Positions 16,459 to 25,156 of a DNA stretch of 64,000 nt are shown here, piece by piece. Below the pieces are notes generated by a model. That model saw only the letters and a list, made by a program, of their open reading frames with translations, had not been told where the DNA came from and ran no database searches. The stretch comes from Chitinophaga sp. YR573 (GTDB taxonomy: Bacteria > Bacteroidota > Bacteroidia > Chitinophagales > Chitinophagaceae). The stretch is taken from NCBI RefSeq assembly GCF_900110995.1, contig NZ_FOJF01000001.1, positions 1,629,199 through 1,693,198 of the forward strand. Direction: 5' to 3'. The stretch's first letter is position 1, and the number at the start of each line of letters is the position of its first letter. Both the position numbers and the translations under genes were made by a program.

Positions 16459-17859
16459 TTACTCTTTATTCATTCTTACAATACGGGGCAAAAAGCGCCC
16501 TTCTACAGCAATCAGCTCCTGCTGAGCAGCGATTACCTTTTCAATGTCCTTATATGCCAGCGGGTTCTCTTCCACGCTACCACCAATGAGCGTTACTCCG
16601 GCATCAGACAACATCTTCTTTAATCCGGACGCTGTCATGTTCTCTCTTGCTCTTTTACGGCTCATCGCCCTGCCAGCACCATGCGAAGCAGAGAACAACG
16701 CATTATCTACTCCTTTACCTTTTACCAGGTAAGCGGCGGTAGTCATGCTACCCGGGATAATCCCCCATTCCCCGGCATGTGCCGGTGTGGCCCCTTTGCG
16801 GTGAATAATCACTTTTCTACCATCAGTCAGTGTATCTTCCCACGCAAAGTTGTGATGGTTCTCTACTGTTACCAGGCTTTGTAAACCCAGTGCTTTCAGC
16901 AGGTTGGCATGAATCCTCTCATGACAGGCTTTGGCATAATCTCCCGCCAGGTTCATACTGATCCAGTACTCCTGACCAGCTTCGCTGTTTAAATCCAGCC
17001 ACGCAAGCTGCTGCGCTTCGCGGGGCAGTTTGCAGGTGTCCATCGCAATTTTAGTATAATGCTGCGCGATGTTTGCACCTAGTCCACGGCTACCGGAATG
17101 CGAGAGTAATGCGAGATAATCTTTAGCCGGAAGCCCTAATGAATTATCTGCTGCCAATGTGATCATCCCAAATTCTACAAAGTGATTGCCACTACCGGAA
17201 GAACCCAGCTGACGCAAAGCTTTTGCCTGTAGCTTTTTCAACAACTCCGTAGATTGAAAAGCAGCACTATCTATTACCGCATGTTCCTGTGGAAATTCCA
17301 GCGCACCTTCATTACCGAAGTGTGTAAACTCTTTCATCGCCACTTTTATCTGATGAGAATAACGTTTCAGAAAACTCTCTCCTTCATCAAGAATAGATAA
17401 TGCCATACGACAACCGATATCTACACCTACTGCATATGGAACTACTGCATTATCAGTCGCTAATACGCCACCAATAGGTAATCCATAACCGGTGTGTGCA
17501 TCCGGCATTAAAGCCCCCTGCACAGTAATTGGCAGAGACATTGCCAGCTCCATTTGCTTTTTAGCGGAGTGTTCTATTTCTTTTGCACCATAGATCTTTA
17601 ATTGTCCTGTTTGTTGTAACAGGCCAAAAGACTGGAAGTTGCAGACTTCTTCTTTATCAATAAAATTCTCAGCAATGACCCCTACTATTTCATCTGCTGC
17701 ATATGCTGCAGGATTATTTTTGATGTTAGTTAAAAGGGTAATTAACTGCTCTTTTGTATGATGCTTAAAATGTTTGGATATAATATTAATGACGAGGCTT
17801 CTTGCCCTGTCATTGGTGTAACCGATTTTACTCAGTTCCTTTGTTTTTATGCTGCCCAT
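16459..17859 (-). CDS. rtcB: RtcB-family RNA ligase (RtcB2 type)
   Basis: A 466-residue RNA 3'-phosphate/5'-OH ligase using GTP and Mn2+. Metal and guanylation residues are visible: GVDIGCRM (Cys ligand), GSGNHFVEFG, SHSGSRGLG, ENHHNFAWED, HRKGATPAHAGEWGIIPGSM and the C-terminal SHGAGRAMSRKRAR, whose first His is the guanylated residue region. The tight pairing with prfH marks it as the rRNA-repair RtcB2 rather than a tRNA-splicing or RtcA-linked form. No rtcR-type regulator is nearby. Confidence 0.92.
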   Translation of the reverse strand: MGSIKTKELSKIGYTNDRARSLVINIISKHFKHHTKEQLITLLTNIKNNPAAYAADEIVGVIAENFIDKEEVCNFQSFGLLQQTGQLKIYGAKEIEHSAKKQMELAMSLPITVQGALMPDAHTGYGLPIGGVLATDNAVVPYAVGVDIGCRMALSILDEGESFLKRYSHQIKVAMKEFTHFGNEGALEFPQEHAVIDSAAFQSTELLKKLQAKALRQLGSSGSGNHFVEFGMITLAADNSLGLPAKDYLALLSHSGSRGLGANIAQHYTKIAMDTCKLPREAQQLAWLDLNSEAGQEYWISMNLAGDYAKACHERIHANLLKALGLQSLVTVENHHNFAWEDTLTDGRKVIIHRKGATPAHAGEWGIIPGSMTTAAYLVKGKGVDNALFSASHGAGRAMSRKRARENMTASGLKKMLSDAGVTLIGGSVEENPLAYKDIEKVIAAQQELIAVEGRFLPRIVRMNKE

Positions 17860-18174
17860 GTGGGTACGGATAAATATTATTGTAAATGATTTTTTTGCAA
17901 TAAAATCCCCTTACAAACAATCCATGTTTATATTAACGCACAAGGCTGACCCTGATAGACATAGCAATTGAAGGCATTGATCAAAATCAATACAGATGCT
18001 TATTCCAGATGATTATATTGGAAATTGTTGCCTGTTTAGGCAGTGGGCGAAAGGGGCGATATGTGAATACGTTCTGTCATGATTCCTTTAATTTTAGAAG
18101 TGATAAATAAGGAATGCGGATGCAAAGATATATCTTTTATCAATATCTTCGCTTATCTCCGATAAAATCTCTTT
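17860..18174. other. Divergent promoter region between rtcB and TMEM220 gene
   Basis: A 315-bp AT-rich gap between divergent starts. It must hold both promoters. A TATCTTCG at 18144-18151, about 24 nt before the plus-strand ATG, is a near match to the TAnnTTTG -7 element. I see no gene, tRNA or repeat. Confidence 0.45.
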
Positions 18175-18552
18175 ATGAAAATATTTAACATCTTTTTCGT
18201 TGTTGTGTTTATCATTTTTGCAGGACTGCAATACAATGATCCTGATCCATATGTATGGATGCCCATTTACTTATATGGTGCATTATTTTGTTTCCTGGCT
18301 GCCAGGAAACGTTTTTACAGGAAGGCATATCTGTTAGGGGTTTTTATCTACCTCATATACGCCGCTTATCTCTTCTTTGATAAAACAGGAGTACTAGACT
18401 GGGCCATAGAACATCATGGTGAGAATATCGCAGGAACAATGAAAGCATCCACACCATGGATAGAAGAAACCAGAGAATTCTTCGGATTATTTATTGTGAT
18501 AGCCGTATTAATGACGAACTATTTTTACGCAGGAAGATTCGCTAAGAAATAA
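18175..18552 (+). CDS. Transmembrane 220 (TMEM220) family protein
   Basis: A 125-residue membrane protein with about four helices (roughly 3-20, 26-42, 49-68, 100-118). The LQYNDPDPYVWMPIYL motif after the first helix marks the TMEM220 family, whose function is unknown. It stands alone between a divergent promoter region and a shared terminator. Confidence 0.85.
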   Translation: MKIFNIFFVVVFIIFAGLQYNDPDPYVWMPIYLYGALFCFLAARKRFYRKAYLLGVFIYLIYAAYLFFDKTGVLDWAIEHHGENIAGTMKASTPWIEETREFFGLFIVIAVLMTNYFYAGRFAKK

Positions 18553-18564
18553 ATGTTTATAAAT

Positions 18565-18602
18565 AAAAAAAGCCACGGCACATAATGCCGTGGCTTTTTT
18601 AT
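18565..18602. terminator. Bidirectional rho-independent terminator
   Basis: AGCCACGGCA (18571-18580), loop CATAA, TGCCGTGGCT (18586-18595), flanked by A7 on the left and T6 on the right. It serves the TMEM220 gene (plus) and the ThuA-dehydrogenase gene ending at 18614 (minus). Confidence 0.9.
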
Positions 18603-18613
18603 TATGTAATAAA

Positions 18614-21600
18614 TTACTTTGTCTGTAACTGGAACGCTCCGATACCCAGCGCTGTTTTTTCATTTGCATCAGCAGCTTTAATACGGAAGTAGAGTGAATG
18701 ATTCTGACTGTCAGTAACAGGAGTAGTGATGGAAATGAAAGCGTTGTTAGGCACTTTCGGTTTCGCACCAGGACCAATTGTTACTTCACCCAGTTTAGTA
18801 CCATCCATCTTATCCAGGAAAGCTTCCACCACATAACCGTATTGTAATGCTTCCTGAGAGAAATAGATGACATTGATACCCGCAACAGAAGTGAGATCCA
18901 TGTTTTTGTAAAGCACCCATCCATTGGCAGTAGGGATCAGCAACTTCATACCTTCTGTTTCGTAAGAAGATACACCATCAGATTTATCAGATTCAGTAGC
19001 CGGTAATTTTGGATTACGCAACATGATCGCATCATTACCTGTAATAGGACGGATACCAGGACCACCTTTATCGGTATAGCTGGCCATGATATATAATACG
19101 CCATTATCCTTTTCAGGATTGTTGTTAGTAGCATCTACAGTACCTACCAAAGGAAGAGATACCTGCTTCTTAGCAGTTGAACCAAGAGACATTACATACT
19201 CTACCAACTGATGCGCTTCTCCCTGTGTTAAAACAGGATGCGCAGCCATCGCTGTTTCTCCCCATACACCACCGCCACCTTTGATGATCTTGTTGGCGAG
19301 GTAATCAGGCGCACCAGCATCATCTTTGTATTTATCCGCTACCTGTTTGAAAGAAGGCCCGATAGATTTTTCATCCACCTTATGACAGGTTTTGCAATCA
19401 CCGGATTCTACCATGTTCTTACCGGCAATAACGCCCGTAATAATCTGATGCCCCTGCTGAGGAATAGCTGCTTTATCACTTCCTTCCATATATTCTGCGT
19501 GGATGAAGATATTATTTACATCTATCTTTTTATTCACAGTAGAACCATCTTCTTTATCGTTAACGGATACACTATAGAAGATCAGTTTACCAGGGAAATA
19601 GAACATTTTATTTCCGGTGATATCCACCTTTACCTCAGGCGTTTCATTACCGGCATATAACTCAATTCCTTTACTACGCGTAACCACTCCTTTACTATCT
19701 TTTACTTCTACAGCTACCGCATATTCTCCGGCAGTAGTGAAAGTATATTCTATTTCAGGCTCGGTCGTTTCTTTCTTATTACCATTACCCAGGTACCAGA
19801 GATACGTCAGTTTATCTCCATCAGGATCTTTAGATCCTTTAGCACTCAGTTTTACTTTAAATGGTAACCCTCCGGACAATTTACTGGCTTCTATGTTCGC
19901 AACAGGGGCACGGTTACCACCATTGTAGTCAATACGGGCAAGACCAGCATCCTTATTCTTACTAAACCATCCATTACCATATTCCAACACGTAAATGCGG
20001 CCATCTGGTCCCATTTCCATATCTATGATAGCATTGAATTTGGTATTAGGCATGAAAGGCTCCATCTTGGAGAAGTTATAATCCTTATCGAATGTAACCG
20101 CTTTGATCCATCCACGTACCCAATCGTAAATGAAGAACTTATTGTTATAGTAATCCGGTAAACGGGTCTCTTTTGGATAAAGCTCATTGTAGTATACCGG
20201 ACCAGCCATCGCATTACGTCCACCACTGCCTACAGATGGAAAATCCGGAGACTTCGCGTATGGATACCAGATGAAGGCTGGTTGTGCAGGAGGCAGCTCT
20301 TTAATACCTGTATTATTACGTGAGTTGTTTACTGGTTTGGCAGGATCAAATGCAGCGCCGCTTTCACCTGTCTCGTAATTGTATAAACGATATGGGTAGT
20401 TGTTACCTACGAACATCGGATATCCGAAGTTACCTGCTTTCTTTGCCTGGTTGATTTCATCATAACCACGTGGGCCACGGTTAGGATCATCATTGTTAGC
20501 ATCAGGTCCTACTTCACCCCAATAGGCAAAACCATTTTTACGATCTATGGAAATACGGTAAGGGTTACGTGTACCCATCGCAAATATTTCAGGTCTGGTA
20601 TTAGGTGTTCCTGGTTTAAACAGGTTGCCTTCCGGAATAGAATAAGTACCATCCGCGGCCACTTTAATACGCAGGATCTTACCACGCAGATCATTACTGT
20701 TAGCTGAAGTACGACGACCATCATATTGCAGATGACCAGGACGATCATCTAATGGGGCATAACTGTTGGTCACATATTTCTGTCCGGGTTCATCGAACGG
20801 TGTACTGTTATCTCCTGTAGAAAGATATAATAATCCACCAGGGCCAAAGGCTATAGAACCACCGGTATGACAACAGATATTACGTTGTGAATATAGTTGC
20901 AGGATTATTTTTTCTGATGATGAATCTATTATGTTATTCTCAAATTTAAAACGGGACAACCTGTTTACAGATGTATCTGCCGGAGAATAATAAATATATA
21001 CGTAATGGTTAGAACTAAAGTCGGGATCAGCACATATTCCAAGTACCCCTTCTTCTGCATTTACGTTAGGTGTTTCTGTTTTGTAGTATGCACGTAAGAA
21101 ACCTGCCTGAGATAATTTCTTAGTAGATTGATTATAATACATGATCTCACCACGACGCTGCGTTATCAGGATATTTAAATCAGGTAATACAGTCATTTCA
21201 GTAGGTTCGAAGAACTCGCCGGATACTAATACGTTTTTGGTAAAACGATCTTCAGCAGGTACACGCAGTGTAGTCGCCTTACTGAAATCCAGCGTCTCAT
21301 TACCACCTATCGCATATTTGATACCACCAAGGATATGTTTGAGATAATTTGGTTCTGAATAAGATTCATCGGTATGACCTAACTCTGTATAGAAAGCACG
21401 ACCACCATCAAAATCATGGTACCAGCTGATAGGATGATCAGCACCGTTTTTACCACCTTCATAAGTTTTCTCATCTACAGTGATCAGTACATGTGTATTC
21501 TTGCTGATCTTTTTAAAATTGTACCACTCGTCGGAATGTTCCCATTTTTCAGGTAATCCAACGGTAGCAGGGAATGTTTTATCCTTTACTGTCAGCGTGG

Positions 21601-22036
21601 CTTTATGAACACCGGCAGGATGATTATCAAAGTAAGCACCGGCCAGTTCTCCGTACCATCCCCAGTCGTATTCAGTATCTGTAGCGGAGTGAATCCCTAC
21701 ATAACCACCGCCCGACTGTATATATCTTTCAAAATCTGCTTCCTGGTAATTATCCAGTATATCTCCTGTGGTATTCAGGAAAATGACAGCAGCATATTTT
21801 TGCAGCGTATCTTCATTGAAGTTGGCAGCATTCTCTGTAGTATCTACATCAAAACCATTTTCCTGTCCCAGTTTCTGAAGGGCTTTGATGCCGGCAGGGA
21901 TGGAAGCGTGGCGGAAGCCCGCGGTTTTGGTAAATACCAGTACCCGGGGATTTCCCGGACGGATTTTCTTCTGACAGCTTGTTAGTACTGTTCCAAGTAC
22001 TAACAGTAATGTGATAAATAGGTACCTGATTTGCAT
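18614..22036 (-). CDS. ThuA - sugar dehydrogenase - PKD - cytochrome c multidomain lipoprotein
   Basis: An 1140-residue predicted lipoprotein (lipobox VLTSC). Domains in order: ThuA-like (~28-245, GGGYVGIHSATDTEYDWGWY), six-bladed glucose/sorbosone dehydrogenase propeller (~258-690, ICCHTGGSIAFGPGG, GTRNPYRISID), PKD (~700-785), class I cytochrome c with CKTCH (~860-945), and a C-terminal carbohydrate-binding-like beta domain (~975-1140). The order suggests sugar oxidation with electrons passed to the built-in heme. The ThuA and cytochrome parts are close paralogues of the separate proteins at 22055-22807 and 23608-24012. PQQ dependence is by family and not proven. Confidence 0.9.
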   Translation of the reverse strand: MQIRYLFITLLLVLGTVLTSCQKKIRPGNPRVLVFTKTAGFRHASIPAGIKALQKLGQENGFDVDTTENAANFNEDTLQKYAAVIFLNTTGDILDNYQEADFERYIQSGGGYVGIHSATDTEYDWGWYGELAGAYFDNHPAGVHKATLTVKDKTFPATVGLPEKWEHSDEWYNFKKISKNTHVLITVDEKTYEGGKNGADHPISWYHDFDGGRAFYTELGHTDESYSEPNYLKHILGGIKYAIGGNETLDFSKATTLRVPAEDRFTKNVLVSGEFFEPTEMTVLPDLNILITQRRGEIMYYNQSTKKLSQAGFLRAYYKTETPNVNAEEGVLGICADPDFSSNHYVYIYYSPADTSVNRLSRFKFENNIIDSSSEKIILQLYSQRNICCHTGGSIAFGPGGLLYLSTGDNSTPFDEPGQKYVTNSYAPLDDRPGHLQYDGRRTSANSNDLRGKILRIKVAADGTYSIPEGNLFKPGTPNTRPEIFAMGTRNPYRISIDRKNGFAYWGEVGPDANNDDPNRGPRGYDEINQAKKAGNFGYPMFVGNNYPYRLYNYETGESGAAFDPAKPVNNSRNNTGIKELPPAQPAFIWYPYAKSPDFPSVGSGGRNAMAGPVYYNELYPKETRLPDYYNNKFFIYDWVRGWIKAVTFDKDYNFSKMEPFMPNTKFNAIIDMEMGPDGRIYVLEYGNGWFSKNKDAGLARIDYNGGNRAPVANIEASKLSGGLPFKVKLSAKGSKDPDGDKLTYLWYLGNGNKKETTEPEIEYTFTTAGEYAVAVEVKDSKGVVTRSKGIELYAGNETPEVKVDITGNKMFYFPGKLIFYSVSVNDKEDGSTVNKKIDVNNIFIHAEYMEGSDKAAIPQQGHQIITGVIAGKNMVESGDCKTCHKVDEKSIGPSFKQVADKYKDDAGAPDYLANKIIKGGGGVWGETAMAAHPVLTQGEAHQLVEYVMSLGSTAKKQVSLPLVGTVDATNNNPEKDNGVLYIMASYTDKGGPGIRPITGNDAIMLRNPKLPATESDKSDGVSSYETEGMKLLIPTANGWVLYKNMDLTSVAGINVIYFSQEALQYGYVVEAFLDKMDGTKLGEVTIGPGAKPKVPNNAFISITTPVTDSQNHSLYFRIKAADANEKTALGIGAFQLQTK

Positions 22037-22054
22037 GATAGTCTATAATTGGGT

Positions 22055-22807
22055 CTATGATTTCTTCTTAATGTTCATTGCGTAACGGAGCCCTCCTAAT
22101 ACATGTTGCAGGTATATGGGGTCTGCATAGGATTCTTTTGTATGTCCCAGTTCCGTGTAGAATGCACGTCCACCTTCAAAATCGTGGTACCAGCACATGG
22201 GGTGATTATCTCCATTCTTACCACCTTCATAAGAATGTTCATCTATTTTGATGAGTACATGTACATCGGGGTTAAGATCTTTGAAGTTATACCATTCATC
22301 CCAGCGTACCCATGTTTCACCTAAATGACGGGTAGCATCGTTATCTCTGTCTACTATTTGCAGGGTAGCGTTTTGTTGTTTCGGATGACTGGTAAACCAG
22401 GCGCCGGCCAGTTTATTGTACCATGGCCAGTCGTACTCAGTATCCGTTGCAGCATGAATACCCATATATCCACCACCGTTATGAATATAAGTTTCCATAG
22501 CAGTTTGTTCTTCCTCATTCAATACATTACCTGTAGTGTTAAGGAAGAGGATAGCGGCATATCTTTTCAGGTTCTTGTTATTAAATACGCTGGCATCTTC
22601 TGTGGTATCTACCTCGAAACCGTTTTCCTGTCCGAGTTTGATCATAGCCAGTTTACCTGCAGGAATGCAGTCGTGGCGAAAACCTGCTGTTTTGGAAAAC
22701 ACCAGTAACCGGGGTTTTGCTTTTGCCTGTATACGTATGAGCGGCAAAACTGCCAGCATTATTATAAATGCTGGCAGTAGTAGTTTTTTTACGTGGTTCT
22801 TATTCAT
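22055..22807 (-). CDS. ThuA domain-containing secreted protein
   Basis: 250 residues with an N-terminal hydrophobic segment (signal peptide or anchor, ~8-28) and one ThuA-like flavodoxin/glutamine amidotransferase-type domain. It shares long segments with the ThuA domain of the next gene: LGQENGFEVDTTEDA, GGGYMGIHAATDTEYDW, YEGGKNGDNHPMCWYHDF and FYTELGHTKESYADP. ThuA proteins act in trehalose and keto-sugar utilisation, but the exact step is debated. It lies 9 bp after the DUF1080 gene and 18 bp before the multidomain gene. Confidence 0.9.
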   Translation of the reverse strand: MNKNHVKKLLLPAFIIMLAVLPLIRIQAKAKPRLLVFSKTAGFRHDCIPAGKLAMIKLGQENGFEVDTTEDASVFNNKNLKRYAAILFLNTTGNVLNEEEQTAMETYIHNGGGYMGIHAATDTEYDWPWYNKLAGAWFTSHPKQQNATLQIVDRDNDATRHLGETWVRWDEWYNFKDLNPDVHVLIKIDEHSYEGGKNGDNHPMCWYHDFEGGRAFYTELGHTKESYADPIYLQHVLGGLRYAMNIKKKS

Positions 22808-22816
22808 GATATTTTA

Positions 22817-23530
22817 TTATAGTACGCGGATCTTGATATCACGGTACCAAACCTGGTCGCCATGATCCTGTAAAGCGATATGCCCTTTTGCATATTCACC
22901 AAAACCTTTCCAGTTTTTGAATTTACTGTTAGCCAGGAGTTCTTTCCACTCGGCACTACCTACAGTTGTTTCTACGGTTTTAGTACCATTGAGCCAGAAA
23001 GTAAGATGACCATCTTTCTTTAAGATCCTTGCTTTGTTCCACTCTCCCACTGGTTTAGCAGCATTGCTAACAGACTTCTTCAGATCATACAGATCACCGG
23101 AATTGTGTTTAGTGATTTTACCGTCCGGATGTTTGGCATCATCCAGTACCTGCATTTCAGGACCAGTTAAATAGGTAGCGCCAAATTTAGGATCTTCATG
23201 AACACTAAAGATGATACCACTATTACCACCTTCGGATATTTTCCATTCGAGTTGCAGATCGTAGTTTTCATATTCATCATTGGTAACGAGGTCACCACCT
23301 TCTGCACCGTTTTTCTTTGCTGCTTCGTCTGTAGTAAGCGCACCATCAACTACCTGCCAGGAAGCAGTTGCCTCACTTTTCAGGTAAGTATGCCAGCCGG
23401 CTTTATCTGTACCATCGAATAATAATTTCCAGCCTGCTTTTTTCTCTTTGTCAGTAAGGGTATTTACTTTCTGTGCAGACGTGGATAATGTGATCAGGCT
23501 GAGCGCCAGAACGGGAACTATATTCTTCAT
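22817..23530 (-). CDS. DUF1080 (3-keto-disaccharide hydrolase-like) secreted protein
   Basis: 237 residues with a signal peptide (cleavage near SAQ, ~20) and one concanavalin-like DUF1080 domain: GWKLLFDGTDKAGWHTY, GGDLVTNDEYENYDLQLEWKI, GGNSGIIFSV, GPEMQVLDD and a C-terminal GHIALQDHGDQVWYRDIKI. Some DUF1080 enzymes cleave 3-keto-glycosides by elimination. The neighbouring oxidoreductase, isomerase and ThuA genes agree with such a pathway. Probably periplasmic. First gene after the internal terminator, so it may have its own promoter. Confidence 0.9.
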   Translation of the reverse strand: MKNIVPVLALSLITLSTSAQKVNTLTDKEKKAGWKLLFDGTDKAGWHTYLKSEATASWQVVDGALTTDEAAKKNGAEGGDLVTNDEYENYDLQLEWKISEGGNSGIIFSVHEDPKFGATYLTGPEMQVLDDAKHPDGKITKHNSGDLYDLKKSVSNAAKPVGEWNKARILKKDGHLTFWLNGTKTVETTVGSAEWKELLANSKFKNWKGFGEYAKGHIALQDHGDQVWYRDIKIRVL

Positions 23531-23555
23531 AATGAGTTTTTTAAGTTGGACCTGA

Positions 23556-23593
23556 GTAAAAAAAGAGGTTGATCAAAAATGATTGATCAACCT
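23556..23593 (-). terminator. Intra-cluster terminator-like hairpin
   Basis: AGGTTGATCA (23566-23575) and TGATCAACCT (23584-23593) form a perfect 10-bp stem with an 8-nt loop. On the minus strand it is followed by C and seven Ts (23564-23558). It lies between the cytochrome c gene and the DUF1080 gene, dividing the sugar cluster. Confidence 0.8.
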
Positions 23594-23607
23594 TCGTGGA
23601 TAATGAT

Positions 23608-24012
23608 TTATTTCAAAGACAGAATGTATTTCACCATTTCTTTCGCATCGTCTTTTGGTAAGTCCGGATGAGGAAGCATTGCTACTTCACCCCAATGACC
23701 ACTACCACCAGAAATGATCTTGTCTACCAGCATATCGATGTTAGCATCGGTAGCTTCATATTTCGCTGCTACTTCTTTGTAACCAGGACCCACCAGTTTC
23801 ATATCTACTTTATGGCAGGTTTTACAGTCTTTCTGCTCTATCAGTGCTGCACCTTTAGAAGCGGCTGCCTCAGCGGCACCTGCTTTAACCATAGAGTTGT
23901 CTGCCGGAGCTTCACTGGCAGCTTCTTCTTTTTTCTCAGTGTTTTGACCTCCGCCACAGGCTGCCAGGAAAACAGCGCTTAGTACAAAAGGCGCCAAAAA
24001 ACGCATTCTCAT
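23608..24012 (-). CDS. Small c-type cytochrome lipoprotein
   Basis: 134 residues from the ATG at 24012 (a start at 24036 adds 8 residues before the signal peptide). A lipobox LAAC is followed by an Ala/Glu-rich linker and a class I cytochrome c domain with CKTCH and a distal Met in VAMLPHPDL. It resembles the cytochrome domain of the 18614-22036 protein (CKTCHKVD, VGPGYKEVAAKY, GHWGEVAM), so one probably arose from the other. Likely electron acceptor for sugar oxidation in the periplasm. Confidence 0.9.
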   Translation of the reverse strand: MRMRFLAPFVLSAVFLAACGGGQNTEKKEEAASEAPADNSMVKAGAAEAAASKGAALIEQKDCKTCHKVDMKLVGPGYKEVAAKYEATDANIDMLVDKIISGGSGHWGEVAMLPHPDLPKDDAKEMVKYILSLK

Positions 24013-24103
24013 TTTCAATTCATTTATATGTTCCAAAATTCAGATTTGACCCGTAAAATAATTATTATGACGAATAATGATGGATGAATATGATATCCGG
24101 TAA

Positions 24104-25156
24104 TTACAGTCCCAGTATTTTCTTATTCATAGCATCATCTGCTGCCCCTCCGGCAAAGTCATCGAATGCCTTTTCGGTTACGCGGATAATATGATCTTTG
24201 ATGAACGGTGCACCTTCCCTGGCGCCATCTTCCGGATGTTTGATGCAACATTCCCATTCTAAAACGGCCCAACCGGCATAATCGTACTGGGTGAGTTTAC
24301 TGAAAACAGACTTGAAATCTACCTGTCCGTCGCCAAGAGAGCGGAATCTTCCCGGGCGGTCTATCCATCCCTGGTAACCTCCGTATACGCCGGAACGGCC
24401 GGTAGGATTGAATTCTGCATCCTTTACATGGAACATCTTTATTTTCTCATGATAGATATCGATGTATTCCAGGTAGTTGAGGCATTGGAGTACGAAGTGG
24501 CTTGGATCGTACAACAGGCAGGCACGGTTGTGATTGCCGGTAGCTTCGAGGAAGCGTTCGTAAGAAATACCATCGTGCAGGTCTTCACCCGGATGAATTT
24601 CGTAGCAGAGGTCTACTCCGTTTGCGTCGAATTCGTTTAATATAGGTAACCAGCGGGCCGCCAGCTCTTTAAATCCTGCTTCCACCAGGCCCTGCGGGCG
24701 TTGTGGCCATGGATATACGGTATGCCACATTAAAGCACCGCTGAAGGTAGCATGTGCATTTAATCCCAGGTTCTTACTGGCTTTAGCCGCGTATTTCAAT
24801 TGGTTAACAGCCCATTCTGTTCTTGCTTTTGGATTGCCTCTTACTTCCGGCGCTGCAAATACATCGAACAATTCACTGTAAGCAGGGTTTACTGCTACCA
24901 GTTGTCCCTGCAGGTGCGTAGACAGTTCGGTGATTTCGAGTCCGGCAGCATTGACGATGCCTTTGATCTCATCAGCGTAGGTTTTGCTTTCCGCTGCCTT
25001 TTTAAGGTCGAGTATGTTTGGATCTGAAGTAGGGATCTGTACGCCTTCGAAGCCCAGGCTTGCCGCCCATTTACAGATACCTTCCAGTGTATTGAAAGGA
25101 GCTTTATCTCCGAGGAATTGTGCCAGGAATATTCCGGGGCCTTTAATCGTTCTCAT
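24104..25156 (-). CDS. Sugar phosphate isomerase/epimerase (AP endonuclease 2-type TIM barrel)
   Basis: A 350-residue xylose isomerase-like TIM barrel, soluble with no signal peptide. Metal-site residues are visible in ITELSTHLQGQ, CYEIHPGEDLHDG (Glu), LLYDPSHFVLQ (Asp/His), FHVKDAEFN (His) and AVLEWECC (Glu). The start ATG shares one base with the stop of the oxidoreductase gene, so the two are coupled. Together they resemble the pairs that interconvert 3-keto sugars or inositol derivatives. Confidence 0.9.
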   Translation of the reverse strand: MRTIKGPGIFLAQFLGDKAPFNTLEGICKWAASLGFEGVQIPTSDPNILDLKKAAESKTYADEIKGIVNAAGLEITELSTHLQGQLVAVNPAYSELFDVFAAPEVRGNPKARTEWAVNQLKYAAKASKNLGLNAHATFSGALMWHTVYPWPQRPQGLVEAGFKELAARWLPILNEFDANGVDLCYEIHPGEDLHDGISYERFLEATGNHNRACLLYDPSHFVLQCLNYLEYIDIYHEKIKMFHVKDAEFNPTGRSGVYGGYQGWIDRPGRFRSLGDGQVDFKSVFSKLTQYDYAGWAVLEWECCIKHPEDGAREGAPFIKDHIIRVTEKAFDDFAGGAADDAMNKKILGL

